Under the pieces are notes generated by a model. It had not been told where the DNA came from, ran no database searches, and saw only the letters and a list, made by a program, of their open reading frames with translations. Shown one piece after another: positions 1 to 12,035 of a stretch of 64,000 nucleotides of DNA. Origin of the DNA: Enterobacteriaceae bacterium LSJC7 (GTDB lineage: Bacteria > Pseudomonadota > Gammaproteobacteria > Enterobacterales > Enterobacteriaceae). The DNA is taken from the NCBI GenBank assembly GCA_000302695.1, contig AMFN01000015.1, positions 62,001 through 126,000 of the forward strand, in the 5' to 3' direction. Within the stretch, counting starts at the first letter, position 1, and the number at the start of each line of letters is the position of its first letter. A program made the position numbers and the translations under genes.

Positions 1-246
1 GTGAACAAAGAACGCCGACGTGCCGGTGCTGGCAAATGTGGCGGCCATTTTGCGCCCGATGTGGCCGGATTTCCCCATGCCCATCACCACGACTTTGCCC
101 TGGCAATGAAACATCATCTCACAGGCACGTGAGAAATCCTCGTTAATATATTGATCGAGCTGGGCTAAGCCTTCACGCTCAATATTCAACACGTCTTTTC
201 CTGCCAGTTGGAAGTCAAAACCTGGCGGCAATGCAATGTGCGACAT
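1..246 (-). CDS. kdsD: Arabinose-5-phosphate isomerase KdsD, N-terminal part
   Basis: Converts ribulose-5-phosphate to arabinose-5-phosphate, the first step of Kdo synthesis for lipopolysaccharide, in the cytoplasm. The first 82 codons are present (start MSHIALPPGF); the gene runs off the left edge. The visible part ends in the glycine-rich start of a SIS sugar-isomerase domain (VVMGMGKSGHIGRK, about residues 52-65). It lies 13 bases after yrbG on the same strand, the E. coli yrbG-kdsD order that leads on to kdsC and the lpt genes. Identity rests on near-complete match to the remembered E. coli N-terminus. Confidence 0.93.
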   Translation of the reverse strand, partial: MSHIALPPGFDFQLAGKDVLNIEREGLAQLDQYINEDFSRACEMMFHCQGKVVVMGMGKSGHIGRKMAATFASTGTSAFFVH

Positions 247-259
247 AATCTTTCCCAGT

Positions 260-1237
260 TTACCCTATGGAGTGCGCAGCGGTGATAAACACCACCAGAA
301 GCCACGCGATAAAACCACAGATTAACAGCGCCCCGGCGCGTCGGCCGATACCCTGCGGGCGTCGCCAGCAGAGCAGGGCGAAAATCGCGCTGGCTGCCAG
401 CATCACGCCGTAGTCCCTTGTTACCGCCTGCGGGTCAAAGGTACCAGGAGAAAGCAGCGCCGGAAGTCCGAGCACAATCGCGATATTAAAAATGTTGGAG
501 CCGATAAGATTGCCGACAGCGATATCATTCTCGCCTTTACGTACGCCAGCAATCGCCGTTGCCAGTTCCGGTAGGCTGGTGCCGATGGCGACAATCGTCA
601 GCCCTGGGATCAGTTCACTGACCGCAAAGGTGTTCGCCAGCACGGTGGCATTATCAATAATCATCCTTGTTGCGACCGGCATTATCACCAGTGCCACAGC
701 CAGCCAGAGAAACGCTACCGGCTGGCTGCCTTCGCCCGGTAGCTCGGCAAGCTGCTCACGCGTGAGTGAGTCACTGCCCTGGCGTTCGGCAAGCCGCGCA
801 ATCTTAACGGTAATCAGCAAATAAATCACGGCAGTGAGTAGCAGCAGTAGGCCATCCATGCGGCCCAGACTGCCGTCCCACAGCAGGACGCCACACAGCA
901 GGCTCATGATTAACATTAACGGCAATTCGCGGCGTAAGACATCGGAATGAATGACAAAAGGGCTCAGTAAGGCGGCAAGGCCGAGAATCAGTAAAATATT
1001 GGTGATATTGGAACCAATGGCGGTTCCCACGGCCAAATCAAGCTGACCGTTCAGGCCAGCGGCGGTAGCCACGATAATTTCCGGCAGCGATGTGCCGATG
1101 CTGACGATGGTCATACCGATAATCAGCGGTGGGATGCCAAAACCACGGCACAGGATGGCGGCGGCGAACACGAGCCTGTCTGCGCCGTAAGCCACCATGA
1201 CTAAACCGATTATTAACAGCGCTGTTGCTAAAAGCAT
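260..1237 (-). CDS. yrbG: Calcium/sodium antiporter family protein YrbG
   Basis: Inner-membrane cation/calcium exchanger family protein of 325 residues, about ten hydrophobic segments. The two inverted alpha-repeats are visible, each with GTSLPE (residues 48-53 and 219-224), followed by GSNITN and GSNIFN; these form the ion-binding core of the family. The frame is open further upstream, but the start at 1237 (MLLATALLI) gives the E. coli length and begins directly at the first membrane helix, so I prefer it. First gene of a leftward unit with kdsD, divergent from mlaF. The physiological ion is not shown by the sequence. Confidence 0.92.
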   Translation of the reverse strand: MLLATALLIIGLVMVAYGADRLVFAAAILCRGFGIPPLIIGMTIVSIGTSLPEIIVATAAGLNGQLDLAVGTAIGSNITNILLILGLAALLSPFVIHSDVLRRELPLMLIMSLLCGVLLWDGSLGRMDGLLLLLTAVIYLLITVKIARLAERQGSDSLTREQLAELPGEGSQPVAFLWLAVALVIMPVATRMIIDNATVLANTFAVSELIPGLTIVAIGTSLPELATAIAGVRKGENDIAVGNLIGSNIFNIAIVLGLPALLSPGTFDPQAVTRDYGVMLAASAIFALLCWRRPQGIGRRAGALLICGFIAWLLVVFITAAHSIG

Positions 1238-1330
1238 GCCAGATCCTTTCGTCAGGTATAATCGCCGCTCCACTGGCTTGAAAGCACCGGGCACGCCTGG
1301 ATTCTGATTCATTACGAGGAATGCTTAATT

Positions 1331-1358
1331 TTGACTTTAAGCGGGGCAAAAGTAAAAC
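1331..1358 (+). promoter_or_regulatory. Candidate sigma-70 promoter of mlaFEDCB
   Basis: TTGACT at 1331-1336, a 16-base gap and TAAAAC at 1353-1358, about 110 bases before mlaF in the divergent yrbG/mlaF gap. The -35 is good and the -10 is four of six. Assigned by eye only. Confidence 0.4.
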
Positions 1359-1467
1359 AAATGCCAGCTTTCGCTAACGCGGTGGGGAGTTATTCTGTAA
1401 AAATGGCGTGTTTATGGTCAGGCTTATGGGCCTGGCGCGTATTCTCATTGAATGGAAGACAAGACTG

Positions 1468-2280
1468 ATGAGCCAGACGCAGACGAATCTGGTCGAAGTG
1501 CGGGGAGTGACCTTCTCCAGGGGAGAGCGACGTATCTTTGATGATATCTCGCTTTCAGTACCGCGCGGCAAGATTACCGCGATAATGGGCCCGTCGGGCA
1601 TTGGTAAAACGACGCTGCTGCGCCTGATTGGCGGGCAAATTCAGCCAGACCGTGGCGAAATCTTGTTCGACGGTGAAAACGTACCGGCAATGTCGCGCTC
1701 GCGTCTGTTCCAGGTGCGCAAGCGTATGAGCATGTTATTTCAGTCTGGTGCGCTGTTTACCGATTTGACGGTATTTGAAAATGTCGCCTGGCCACTGCGT
1801 GAGCATACGCGCCTGCCAGAACCGCTACTGCACAGCACGGTGATGATGAAGCTTGAAGCCGTGGGGCTGCGGGGCGCGGCACAGTTGATGCCCTCTGAAC
1901 TTTCCGGCGGCATGGCGCGCCGCGCCGCACTGGCGCGCGCGATTGCGCTGGAGCCGGACCTCATTATGTTTGATGAGCCTTTTGTCGGTCAGGATCCGAT
2001 TACGATGGGCGTGCTGGTGAAGCTGATTTCTGAGCTGAACAGTTCACTCGGCGTGACCTGCGTTGTGGTATCGCACGATGTACCGGAAGTCCTGAGCATT
2101 GCCGATTACGCCTACATCGTTGCTGACCAGCACATTGTGGCGCAGGGCAGCCCGCATGACCTTGAGAACAACGGCGACGCGCGAGTGCGCCAGTTCCTTG
2201 ACGGCATTGCAGACGGCCCGGTGCCATTTCGTTATCCGGCCGGGGACTATCAACACGATCTCACTGGAACAGGGAGTTAA
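1468..2280 (+). CDS. mlaF: Phospholipid ABC transporter ATP-binding protein MlaF
   Basis: ATPase of the MlaFEDB complex, which moves phospholipids between the inner membrane and periplasmic MlaC to keep outer-membrane lipid asymmetry. 270 residues: Walker [10 protein letters not shown] (41-49), Q-loop MLFQSG (about 89-94), signature LSGGM (145-149), Walker B LIMFDE (165-170) and switch histidine in VVSHD. The C-terminal tail ending near [12 protein letters not shown] is the family's extension. The open frame begins at 1408, but the start at 1468 ([11 protein letters not shown]) matches the E. coli length. mlaE starts 7 bases after the stop. Opens a five-gene operon. Confidence 0.96.
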   Translation: MSQTQTNLVEVRGVTFSRGERRIFDDISLSVPRGKITAIMGPSGIGKTTLLRLIGGQIQPDRGEILFDGENVPAMSRSRLFQVRKRMSMLFQSGALFTDLTVFENVAWPLREHTRLPEPLLHSTVMMKLEAVGLRGAAQLMPSELSGGMARRAALARAIALEPDLIMFDEPFVGQDPITMGVLVKLISELNSSLGVTCVVVSHDVPEVLSIADYAYIVADQHIVAQGSPHDLENNGDARVRQFLDGIADGPVPFRYPAGDYQHDLTGTGS

Positions 2281-2287
2281 GCCACTC

Positions 2288-3070
2288 ATGCTTTTCAACG
2301 CACTGGCGTCACTGGGGCACCGCGGGTTACGAACCTGTGCATCCTTTGGCCGCGCCGGTTTCATGCTGTTTAATGCCATTATCGGGCGGCCTGAGTTTCG
2401 CAAGCACTCGCCGCTGTTAGTCAAACAGCTCTACAACGTCGGCGTTCTGTCGCTGCTTATCATCATCGTTTCTGGCCTGTTTATCGGCATGGTGCTGGGG
2501 CTACAGGGTTATCTGGTGCTCACGACCTACAGCGCAGAAACCAGCCTCGGTATGCTGGTGGCGCTGTCGCTGCTGCGTGAACTGGGACCGGTGGTGTCCG
2601 CATTACTCTTTGCCGGGCGGGCGGGTTCAGCGCTGACGGCAGAAATTGGCCTGATGAAGGCGACGGAGCAGCTCTCCAGCATGGAGATGATGGCGGTTGA
2701 CCCGCTGCGCCGCGTGATTTCACCGCGCTTCTGGGCAGGCGTGATTTCACTGCCGCTACTGTCTCTTATTTTTGTCGCCGTAGGTGTCTGGGGCGGCGCG
2801 CTGGTTGGCGTGAGCTGGAAAGGTATTGACAGCGGTTTCTTCTGGTCTGCGATGCAAAGCGCCGTCGACTGGAAAATGGACCTGGTGAACTGTGTGATTA
2901 AAAGCGTGGTCTTCGCCATCACGGTCACCTGGATTGCGCTGTTCAATGGTTATGACGCGGTACCGACTTCCGCGGGAATCAGCCGGGCCACCACGCGTAC
3001 TGTGGTACATGCATCGCTGGCGGTGCTGGGACTGGATTTTGTACTGACTGCACTGATGTTCGGGAATTGA
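2288..3070 (+). CDS. mlaE: Phospholipid ABC transporter permease MlaE
   Basis: Inner-membrane permease of the Mla complex, 260 residues, the same length as in E. coli. Starts [10 protein letters not shown] with an amphipathic N-terminal helix, then about five to six hydrophobic segments; conserved [17 protein letters not shown] lies near residues 97-113 and contacts MlaF. It is out of frame with mlaF and an in-frame opening exists upstream inside mlaF, but the start at 2288 is the family start. Lies 4 bases before mlaD. Confidence 0.96.
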   Translation: MLFNALASLGHRGLRTCASFGRAGFMLFNAIIGRPEFRKHSPLLVKQLYNVGVLSLLIIIVSGLFIGMVLGLQGYLVLTTYSAETSLGMLVALSLLRELGPVVSALLFAGRAGSALTAEIGLMKATEQLSSMEMMAVDPLRRVISPRFWAGVISLPLLSLIFVAVGVWGGALVGVSWKGIDSGFFWSAMQSAVDWKMDLVNCVIKSVVFAITVTWIALFNGYDAVPTSAGISRATTRTVVHASLAVLGLDFVLTALMFGN

Positions 3071-3074
3071 ATTC

Positions 3075-3629
3075 ATGCATACGAAGAAATTTGAGATTTG
3101 GGTCGGGGCGTTCATGCTGGTTGCGCTGGCCGCGGTAGTTTTCCTTTGTCTGAAAGTGGCGAACGTAAGCGCCATCAGCAATGAACCGACGTATCGTTTA
3201 TATGCCACATTTGACAACATCGGTGGGCTGAAGGCGCGCTCCCCGGTGCGCGTGGGCGGCGTGACTATTGGCCGCGTCAGCGATATCGCGTTGGACCCGA
3301 AAACCTACCTGCCGCGTGTGACGCTGGAGATTGAGCAACAATACAATCACATCCCGGACACCAGTTCGCTGGCTATCCGCACCTCCGGCCTTTTGGGTGA
3401 ACAGTATCTGGCGCTAAATATTGGGTTTGAAGACCCGGAACTGGGCACCGCTATTCTTAAAGATGGGGATACCCTTCAGGACACCAAATCGGCGATGGTG
3501 CTGGAAGACCTGATCGGTCAGTTCCTCTATAAGAGCAACACCGATGACCAGAATAAGAATTCAGACGATGCCAACGCGCATCCGGCAGAGAATAATGGGG
3601 CGCAGGTACAGCCCGACGCAACGCATTGA
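3075..3629 (+). CDS. mlaD: Membrane-anchored MCE protein MlaD
   Basis: Periplasmic MCE-domain protein that forms a hexameric ring on MlaFE and passes lipid to or from MlaC. 184 residues (E. coli 183). One N-terminal transmembrane helix (about residues 8-28), then the MCE fold with the typical YRLYATFDNIGGL and PVRVGGVTIGRV stretches. The C-terminal tail is polar and rich in D and N (TDDQNKNSDDANAHPA). Start at 3075 is 4 bases after the mlaE stop. Confidence 0.96.
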   Translation: MHTKKFEIWVGAFMLVALAAVVFLCLKVANVSAISNEPTYRLYATFDNIGGLKARSPVRVGGVTIGRVSDIALDPKTYLPRVTLEIEQQYNHIPDTSSLAIRTSGLLGEQYLALNIGFEDPELGTAILKDGDTLQDTKSAMVLEDLIGQFLYKSNTDDQNKNSDDANAHPAENNGAQVQPDATH

Positions 3630-3647
3630 TTACTGGAGAAGAGAGCT

Positions 3648-4277
3648 ATGTTTAAACGTTTATTAATGGTCGCCATGCTGGTGGTCGCTCCGCTGGCAAT
3701 GGCTGCCGATCAGTCTAATCCTTATGCCATGATGAACGAAGCTGCGCAGAAGACCTTCAGTCGCCTGAAGAGCGAGCAGCCGCAGATTCGCCAGAACCCG
3801 AACTCGCTGCGCGACATTGTTGACCAGGAACTGCTGCCTTACGTACAGGTGAAATACGCCGGTGCGCTGGTGCTGGGGCGTTATTATAAAGATGCCACGC
3901 CTGCGCAGCGTGAAGCCTACTTTGCGGCATTTCGCGAATACCTGAAGCAGGCTTATGGTCAGGCGCTGGCGATGTACCACGGCCAGACTTACCAGATTGC
4001 CCCTGAGCAGCCGCTGGGTGATAAAAACATCGTCGCCATCCGCGTGACAATTATTGACGCCAACGGTCGCCCGCCGGTACGCCTGGATTTCCAGTGGCGT
4101 AAAAATACCCAGACCGGTAACTGGCAGGCGTTTGACATGATTGCCGAAGGTGTCAGCATGATCACCACCAAGCAGAACGAATGGAGCGACCTGCTGCGTA
4201 CTAAAGGTATTGATGGCCTGACCGAGCAGCTGAAAGTCATTTCCCGTCAGCCGATCACGCTGGAACAGAGCAAGTAA
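3648..4277 (+). CDS. mlaC: Periplasmic phospholipid-binding protein MlaC
   Basis: Soluble periplasmic carrier of the Mla pathway, moving phospholipid between outer-membrane MlaA-porin and MlaFEDB. 209 residues. Signal peptide [19 protein letters not shown], cleaved after AMA (about residue 19), then the MlaC/Ttg2D domain with [31 protein letters not shown]-type ribosome site precedes it. Its TAA shares one base with the mlaB ATG (TAATG), so the two are translationally linked. Confidence 0.96.
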   Translation: MFKRLLMVAMLVVAPLAMAADQSNPYAMMNEAAQKTFSRLKSEQPQIRQNPNSLRDIVDQELLPYVQVKYAGALVLGRYYKDATPAQREAYFAAFREYLKQAYGQALAMYHGQTYQIAPEQPLGDKNIVAIRVTIIDANGRPPVRLDFQWRKNTQTGNWQAFDMIAEGVSMITTKQNEWSDLLRTKGIDGLTEQLKVISRQPITLEQSK

Positions 4278-4564
4278 TGGCTGATGAACTGCGCTGGACG
4301 CGCGACGGTGATGTGCTGCATTTGCAAGGAATACTTGAGCATGAAACGCTGACCCCGCTCTGGGAGCAGCGTGCCGTGCTGATGTCAGGGCTTGCGCGGA
4401 TTGATCTGAGTGGTCTGATGCGCATGGACACCGCCGGGCTTGCGCTGCTGGTCCAACTGGTGGCGCTCGGCGTGAACGTGCGCATCAGCGGCGCCAGTTC
4501 AAGCGTACGCACGCTGGCGAGCCTCTACAATCTGCCCGACGCCACGCTCCCGCTGGTTTCCTGA
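4277..4564 (+). CDS. mlaB: STAS-domain protein MlaB
   Basis: Small cytoplasmic STAS-domain subunit that binds MlaF and is needed for assembly and activity of the transporter. 95 residues (E. coli 97), the most divergent of the five Mla proteins here. The STAS core IDLSGLMRMDTAGLALLVQL (about 44-63) includes the DTAGLALL motif seen in MlaB and SpoIIAA-like proteins. Overlaps mlaC by one base and is followed by a terminator, so it closes the operon. Confidence 0.94.
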   Translation: MADELRWTRDGDVLHLQGILEHETLTPLWEQRAVLMSGLARIDLSGLMRMDTAGLALLVQLVALGVNVRISGASSSVRTLASLYNLPDATLPLVS

Positions 4565-4584
4565 ATTTTCAGCATGTTATCTGT

Positions 4585-4617
4585 ACGGCCCGGGTGAATT
4601 ATCGCCTGGGCCGTTTT
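4585..4617 (+). terminator. Terminator after mlaB
   Basis: Ten-pair stem ACGGCCCGGG (4585-4594) with CCTGGGCCGT (4605-4614, one G-T pair), followed by TTTTG. It starts 20 bases after the mlaB stop. Confidence 0.8.
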
Positions 4618-4687
4618 GCTTGTTTAAGCGCGCGCCACTTTCCTCTAAGATGTGATGCTGATTCCACAATCCCGATGAATATATTCC

Positions 4688-4942
4688 ATGGAAAATCATG
4701 AAATTCAGACAGTGCTGATGAACGCGCTGCCCCTCGAAGAAGTCTATGTCTCTGGCGATGGCAGTCATTTTCAGGTCATCGCGGTGGGCGATATGTTTGC
4801 CGAGATGAGCCGTGTGAAGAAACAACAGGCGGTGTATGCACCGCTGATGGAGTTCATCGCCGACAACCGTATTCATGCCGTTTCCATCAAAACCTATACG
4901 CCTTCTGAATGGGAGCGCGATCGGAAACTGAACGGCTTTTAA
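4688..4942 (+). CDS. ibaG: BolA-family protein IbaG
   Basis: BolA-like protein (formerly YrbA) linked to acid stress and to iron-sulfur trafficking with monothiol glutaredoxin. 84 residues, same length as E. coli and nearly identical ([15 protein letters not shown]). The BolA fold shows [14 protein letters not shown] and the conserved [12 protein letters not shown] and [11 protein letters not shown] stretches. It lies 50 bases before murA on the same strand, the conserved pair order. Confidence 0.95.
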   Translation: MENHEIQTVLMNALPLEEVYVSGDGSHFQVIAVGDMFAEMSRVKKQQAVYAPLMEFIADNRIHAVSIKTYTPSEWERDRKLNGF

Positions 4943-4992
4943 GCTACGGGCGCATTGCCGGTAGCGTTTGACACAATTTAGAGAGCAGTTGA

Positions 4993-6252
<1,260 letters not shown>

Positions 6253-6270
6253 GCGGGAATGAGACAAAAA

Positions 6271-6295
6271 AACCGGGGCATGCCCCGGTTTTTTT
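6271..6295. terminator. Bidirectional terminator between murA and sfsB
   Basis: Perfect palindrome AACCGGGGCATGCCCCGGTT at 6271-6290 with A-rich sequence on the left and T-rich on the right. It can serve murA on the plus strand and sfsB, whose stop is at 6294-6296, on the minus strand. Confidence 0.9.
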
Positions 6296-6560
6296 ATGAG
6301 CGCTGGCGTATCGCCTGACGCCTGTCGATAAACTCGTGCGTGACGGGATCGTAATAGCGTGTCGGCCAGATAACCCAGGGATCGACACCGATCGCCTCGG
6401 CAATCAGCTGCTCGCCTTTAGGCCAGGGGCGCGTGAGCGCATTGGCAAGTGTGGAAGAGCTAAGACCAGCGCTGCGGGATACCGCAGCCAGCGATGTCCC
6501 GCGCTTGCGCAGTGCGGCGATGATATCAGCGTGATGCCAGTCGACAAATTGACGTTCCAT
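6294..6560 (-). CDS. sfsB: Ner-like transcriptional regulator SfsB (Nlp)
   Basis: Small DNA-binding protein like Mu phage Ner; in E. coli a second copy number effect stimulates maltose gene expression. 88 residues (E. coli 92). A helix-turn-helix can be read at about residues 15-40 (ALRKRGTSLAAVSRSAGLSSSTLANAL), followed by the Ner motif RPWPKGEQLIAEAIGVDPWVIWPTRY. Stands alone between murA and ispB, as in E. coli. Its chromosomal targets are not inferable here. Confidence 0.9.
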   Translation of the reverse strand: MERQFVDWHHADIIAALRKRGTSLAAVSRSAGLSSSTLANALTRPWPKGEQLIAEAIGVDPWVIWPTRYYDPVTHEFIDRRQAIRQRS

Positions 6561-6754
6561 TTTTTCTCCCTGTCATATCAGCGTCAGAATTCCTGTTCGG
6601 GAACCTTTATAACACAATTGTATCTTAATGGTTCTTATTGTTTCCAGTAAATGGCGGGATTGTGTGTTATTACACAAAGGTTGTGAAAACAGGATGAAAT
6701 GACAGGATAAGCCCGCACGCTAATCGCGTGCGGGTAATCAAAGCATTATGTGAA

Positions 6755-7726
6755 TTAATGACTGCGCTGAACGGCGATGTGGGCGAGGCCAATCAAGGCT
6801 TCTTTATGAGGTGAGTCCGGTAACACTGCCAGGGCGGCGATGGCTTTATCGGCTTCATCTTCTGCGCGCTGGCGGGTCCATTCCAGTGAACCGCAGGCGG
6901 CCATCGTTTCAAGAACCGGTTCCAGTAAATGGCGGCCGTTGCCCTGCTCGATAGCTTCACGAATCATCTTTTGCTGCTCAGGTGTGCCGTTATGCATGGC
7001 GTGCAGCAGCGGCAGTGTCGGTTTGCCTTCGTTGAGATCGTCACCCACGTTTTTGCCAAGCGTTTCACCGTCGGCGCTGTAGTCCAGCAGATCGTCAATC
7101 AGCTGAAAAGCGGTGCCAAGATAGCGGCCATAGTCCTGTAGTGCTTTCTCTTGCTCTGGCGTTGCGCCCGCCAGAATACCGGAACACTGCGAAGCCGCTT
7201 CAAACAGGCGCGCGGTTTTGCTGTAAATCACGCGCATGTAGTTTTCTTCTGTGATGTTCGGATCGTTAATGTTCATCAACTGCAGAACTTCGCCTTCCGC
7301 GATGACGTTGACCGCTTCTGACATCACTTCCAGCACCTTGAGTGAACCCAGGCGGGTCATCATCTGAAACGCACGCGTGTAAATGAAATCCCCCACCAGT
7401 ACGCTGGCGGCGTTGCCGAAAGCGGCATTGGCTGTGGCTTTGCCCCGGCGCATGTCGGACTCATCAACGACATCATCGTGCAGTAGCGTTGCGGTGTGGA
7501 TAAATTCAATCAGCGCCGCAACGCCGACGTGGGCTGTGCCCTCATAGCCAAGCGCGCGTGCCGCCAGCACCGCAATCATTGGACGGATGCGTTTGCCACC
7601 GCCGCTGACGATGTAGTACCCCAACTGATTGATGAGCTGAACGTCGGAATTAAGCTGCTCAAGAATCGCCGCATTAACACCCGCCATGTCTTGCGCGGTT
7701 AACTGATTAATATTTTCTAAATTCAT
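6755..7726 (-). CDS. ispB: Octaprenyl diphosphate synthase IspB
   Basis: Makes the C40 side chain of ubiquinone and menaquinone by adding isopentenyl units to farnesyl diphosphate. 323 residues. First Asp-rich motif is LLHDDVVDESDMRRG (about residues 81-95) and the second is FQLIDDLLDY. Divergent from rplU across a 248-base gap, as in E. coli. Start MNLENINQLTAQD gives the expected length. Confidence 0.97.
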   Translation of the reverse strand: MNLENINQLTAQDMAGVNAAILEQLNSDVQLINQLGYYIVSGGGKRIRPMIAVLAARALGYEGTAHVGVAALIEFIHTATLLHDDVVDESDMRRGKATANAAFGNAASVLVGDFIYTRAFQMMTRLGSLKVLEVMSEAVNVIAEGEVLQLMNINDPNITEENYMRVIYSKTARLFEAASQCSGILAGATPEQEKALQDYGRYLGTAFQLIDDLLDYSADGETLGKNVGDDLNEGKPTLPLLHAMHNGTPEQQKMIREAIEQGNGRHLLEPVLETMAACGSLEWTRQRAEDEADKAIAALAVLPDSPHKEALIGLAHIAVQRSH

Positions 7727-7871
7727 CGCAAAAGTCTGGCTATCGTGCTGTTGACCACAAGTCCGTATGGGTAATGAAAGGGTTACGGATGGTAAATGTA
7801 GCTCAGATTGTACCGAAAAAACGCGCCAGATAAACGTTGTGTTTTTTTTCTGCGAGGACCCACAATCGGAC

Positions 7872-7900
7872 TTGTCAAAGCCTCACGATTTGCGTAATAT
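7872..7900 (+). promoter_or_regulatory. Sigma-70 promoter of rplU-rpmA
   Basis: TTGTCA at 7872-7877, 17-base gap, TAATAT at 7895-7900, 75 bases before the rplU start. Both hexamers match five of six consensus bases. Confidence 0.65.
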
Positions 7901-7926
7901 TCGCGCCCTATTGTGAATATTTATAG

Positions 7927-8559
<633 letters not shown>

Positions 8560-8587
8560 GTTTTTCGAGTCCCGGTAACGGACAAGG

Positions 8588-8613
8588 AGCCCCGCACCAG
8601 TGCGGGGCTTTTT
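8588..8613 (+). terminator. Terminator after rpmA
   Basis: Stem AGCCCCGCAC / GTGCGGGGCT (8588-8609, CA loop region) followed by TTTTT. Read-through would continue into yhbE and obgE. Confidence 0.85.
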
Positions 8614-8652
8614 ATATTCTGAAGCCGGAGAATTTAGAGCGGGAGCAGACGT

Positions 8653-9618
8653 GTGAAACAGCAGGCGAGTATTGGCATTGTTCTGGCGCTCATTACAGCC
8701 ATGTGCTGGGGCGCGTTACCTATTGCCATGAAGCAGGTGCTGACGGTCATGGAGCCGCCCACGGTGGTGTTTTATCGCTTCCTGATGGCGGGTATCGGGC
8801 TTGGGTTAATCCTCGCCGTTAAGCGCCGCCTGCCGCCCATGGGCATGTTTCGCAAGCCGCGCTGGTTGATTCTGCTGCTTATCGCCACTGGCGGGCTGTT
8901 TGGCAACTTCCTGCTGTTCAGTTCATCCTTACAATATTTAAGCCCGACAGCCTCGCAGGTGATTGGCCAACTGTCGCCGGTGGGGATGATGATTGCCAGT
9001 GTGTTAATCCTCAAAGAGCGCATGCGTGGTACCCAGGTTGTGGGTGCGGCGATGTTGCTGTGCGGGCTGGTGATGTTCTTCAACGCAAGCCTGGTGGAGA
9101 TATTCACCCGGCTTACGGATTACACCTGGGGCGTTATTTTTGGCGTGGGCGCAGCCTGCGTCTGGGTCAGCTACGGGGTGGCGCAGAAGATTTTACTGCG
9201 CCGACTTGCCTCGCCGCAGATCCTCTTTTTGCTGTACACTTTATGTACTATTGCGCTGCTGCCGCTGGCGAAGCCTGCGGTCATCATGCAGCTTGACGGT
9301 TGGCAGCTGGCCTGCCTGATTTTTTGCGGCCTCAATACGTTGGTGGGCTACGGCGCACTGGCAGAAGCAATGGCACGCTGGCAGGCGGCACAGGTGAGCG
9401 CACTGATTACGCTCACGCCGCTGTTTACGCTGCTGTTTTCTGATTTGCTGTCGCTTGCCTGGCCCGACATTTTTGCCAGACCGATGCTGAATCTGCTGGC
9501 GCTTTTGGGCGCATTAGTGGTGGTGTCGGGCGCGATGTATTCCGCTATCGGCCACCGCCTGTGGGGACGCTGGCGCAAAGATAAAACGGTCGTGGCCGTG
9601 CCCCATTCGGGCGAATGA
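8653..9618 (+). CDS. yhbE: EamA-family inner-membrane transporter YhbE
   Basis: Predicted drug/metabolite exporter of the DMT/EamA superfamily, 321 residues with about ten hydrophobic segments arranged as two five-helix EamA repeats. The first starts QQASIGIVLALITAMCWGALP and the second YTWGVIFGVGAACVWVSYG (near 158-176). Starts with GTG at 8653, which gives MKQQ as in E. coli. Substrate is unknown. Conserved position between rpmA and obgE; obgE follows 15 bases later, so the two are probably cotranscribed. Confidence 0.92.
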   Translation: MKQQASIGIVLALITAMCWGALPIAMKQVLTVMEPPTVVFYRFLMAGIGLGLILAVKRRLPPMGMFRKPRWLILLLIATGGLFGNFLLFSSSLQYLSPTASQVIGQLSPVGMMIASVLILKERMRGTQVVGAAMLLCGLVMFFNASLVEIFTRLTDYTWGVIFGVGAACVWVSYGVAQKILLRRLASPQILFLLYTLCTIALLPLAKPAVIMQLDGWQLACLIFCGLNTLVGYGALAEAMARWQAAQVSALITLTPLFTLLFSDLLSLAWPDIFARPMLNLLALLGALVVVSGAMYSAIGHRLWGRWRKDKTVVAVPHSGE

Positions 9619-10812
<1,194 letters not shown>

Positions 10813-10824
10813 GCCAGTCACTTC

Positions 10825-10851
10825 AAACCCCCGCCGCGAGCGGGGGTTTTT
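10825..10851 (+). terminator. Terminator after obgE
   Basis: AAACCCCCGC (10825-10834) pairs with GCGGGGGTTT (10840-10849), loop CGCGA, then more T. It lies 12 bases after the obgE stop. Confidence 0.88.
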
Positions 10852-10973
10852 GTTTGTGGCTCTCAGGCTACGAAGGTAATGACGCCCGCAGCCCAGCGCT
10901 AAACGCTCATGCCTGAAGCGATGTACAAAAGCCGCGTAGCACCGCTTTTCTGGCGAGTGTGGCAGTACGGGCT

Positions 10974-12035
10974 TTACTGCGTCATGGTTTTTGGCAACCA
11001 GCAGCCAGCATCAAGGCCGCTTTCGCCGCTGCGGTTTTCCAGACTCAGTTCGCCGTGATGCAACTGGACGATACGCTGCACAATGCTCAGCCCCAGCCCG
11101 ACACCGCCATAGCGTTGGTCCATGCGCCGGAAAGGATCTAACAGACTCAGGCGTTGGTTTTCATCAATGCCAGGGCCAGTGTCGAGCACGCTCAGGCGTA
11201 CACCGTCATTCTCTTTACCAAGGCGAACCTCAATCGTGCTGTTTTCCGGGCTGTAGCGAGATGCGTTTTCCAGCAGGTTACGCAGCATCAGTCGTAACAG
11301 GACGGCATCACCCTGCACGCTGAGCGCAGCTTCATCTGGCCAGACTATCCGCTGTCCGCGCTGGCTCACCATTTCCTCCAGTTCCATTTTCAGCGGCGCG
11401 ATAATCGCCTGTGTCCAGCTGACGGTCATGTAGTGACCACTTGCCAGCGCGTGTCCGGCGCGTGACAGCATAAGTAGCTGTTCAACGGTATGCATCAGCC
11501 GGTCGATGCGCTCAATCAGTTGTCCGGCCTGCGGCGTGCCACTTTGCTCCATCAACTCAAGGTGCAAACGAATACCGGCAAGCGGCGTGCGCAACTCGTG
11601 GGCCGCGTCAGCGGTAAACAGGCGCTCCTGCTGAATGGTGTGATCAAGTCGGGACAACAGCTGGTTAATGCTGAGCGTGACCGCAGCCACTTCTTCCATA
11701 GGCGAATACATCGGCAATGGTGACAGGTTATCGGCCGAGCGGCTGGCAAGACTTGTGCGCAGGCGGTTAAGCGGGCGCGTAATCCATGTGACGGCCCAGA
11801 AAGAAAAGAACAGCGTAAAGCCCACCATCACCAGAGAAGGGACCAACAATGAGGCGATGGCCTCACGGATCTCTTTCTCGACATGTTCATTGCGTGCCTT
11901 GGCAGAGAGCGTTTCGTTGACCAGAAAACCAATCTGCTCCCGGCTTTCGTGCCACAACCAGATAACGCTGACGAGTTGAAAAAACAGCAGGATAGCCGCC
12001 AGCATTAGCATCAGGCGCTTGCGCATGCTGTTCAC
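10974..12035 (-). CDS. basS: BasS/PmrB-like sensor histidine kinase
   Basis: Membrane histidine kinase of 353 residues most like BasS (PmrB), which senses ferric iron and acidity and controls lipid A modification. Two transmembrane helices (about 10-28 and 63-85) frame a short periplasmic loop carrying EIRE, an ExxE motif like the iron site of PmrB. A HAMP-like linker follows, then the H-box LFTADAAHELRTPLAG (His near 146), N-box NLLENASRYSP and G-box GGVGLGLSIVQRI. The start overlaps basR by 4 bases. In K-12 basRS sits with eptA elsewhere; no eptA is in this window, so a paralogue is possible. Confidence 0.78.
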   Translation of the reverse strand: MNSMRKRLMLMLAAILLFFQLVSVIWLWHESREQIGFLVNETLSAKARNEHVEKEIREAIASLLVPSLVMVGFTLFFSFWAVTWITRPLNRLRTSLASRSADNLSPLPMYSPMEEVAAVTLSINQLLSRLDHTIQQERLFTADAAHELRTPLAGIRLHLELMEQSGTPQAGQLIERIDRLMHTVEQLLMLSRAGHALASGHYMTVSWTQAIIAPLKMELEEMVSQRGQRIVWPDEAALSVQGDAVLLRLMLRNLLENASRYSPENSTIEVRLGKENDGVRLSVLDTGPGIDENQRLSLLDPFRRMDQRYGGVGLGLSIVQRIVQLHHGELSLENRSGESGLDAGCWLPKTMTQ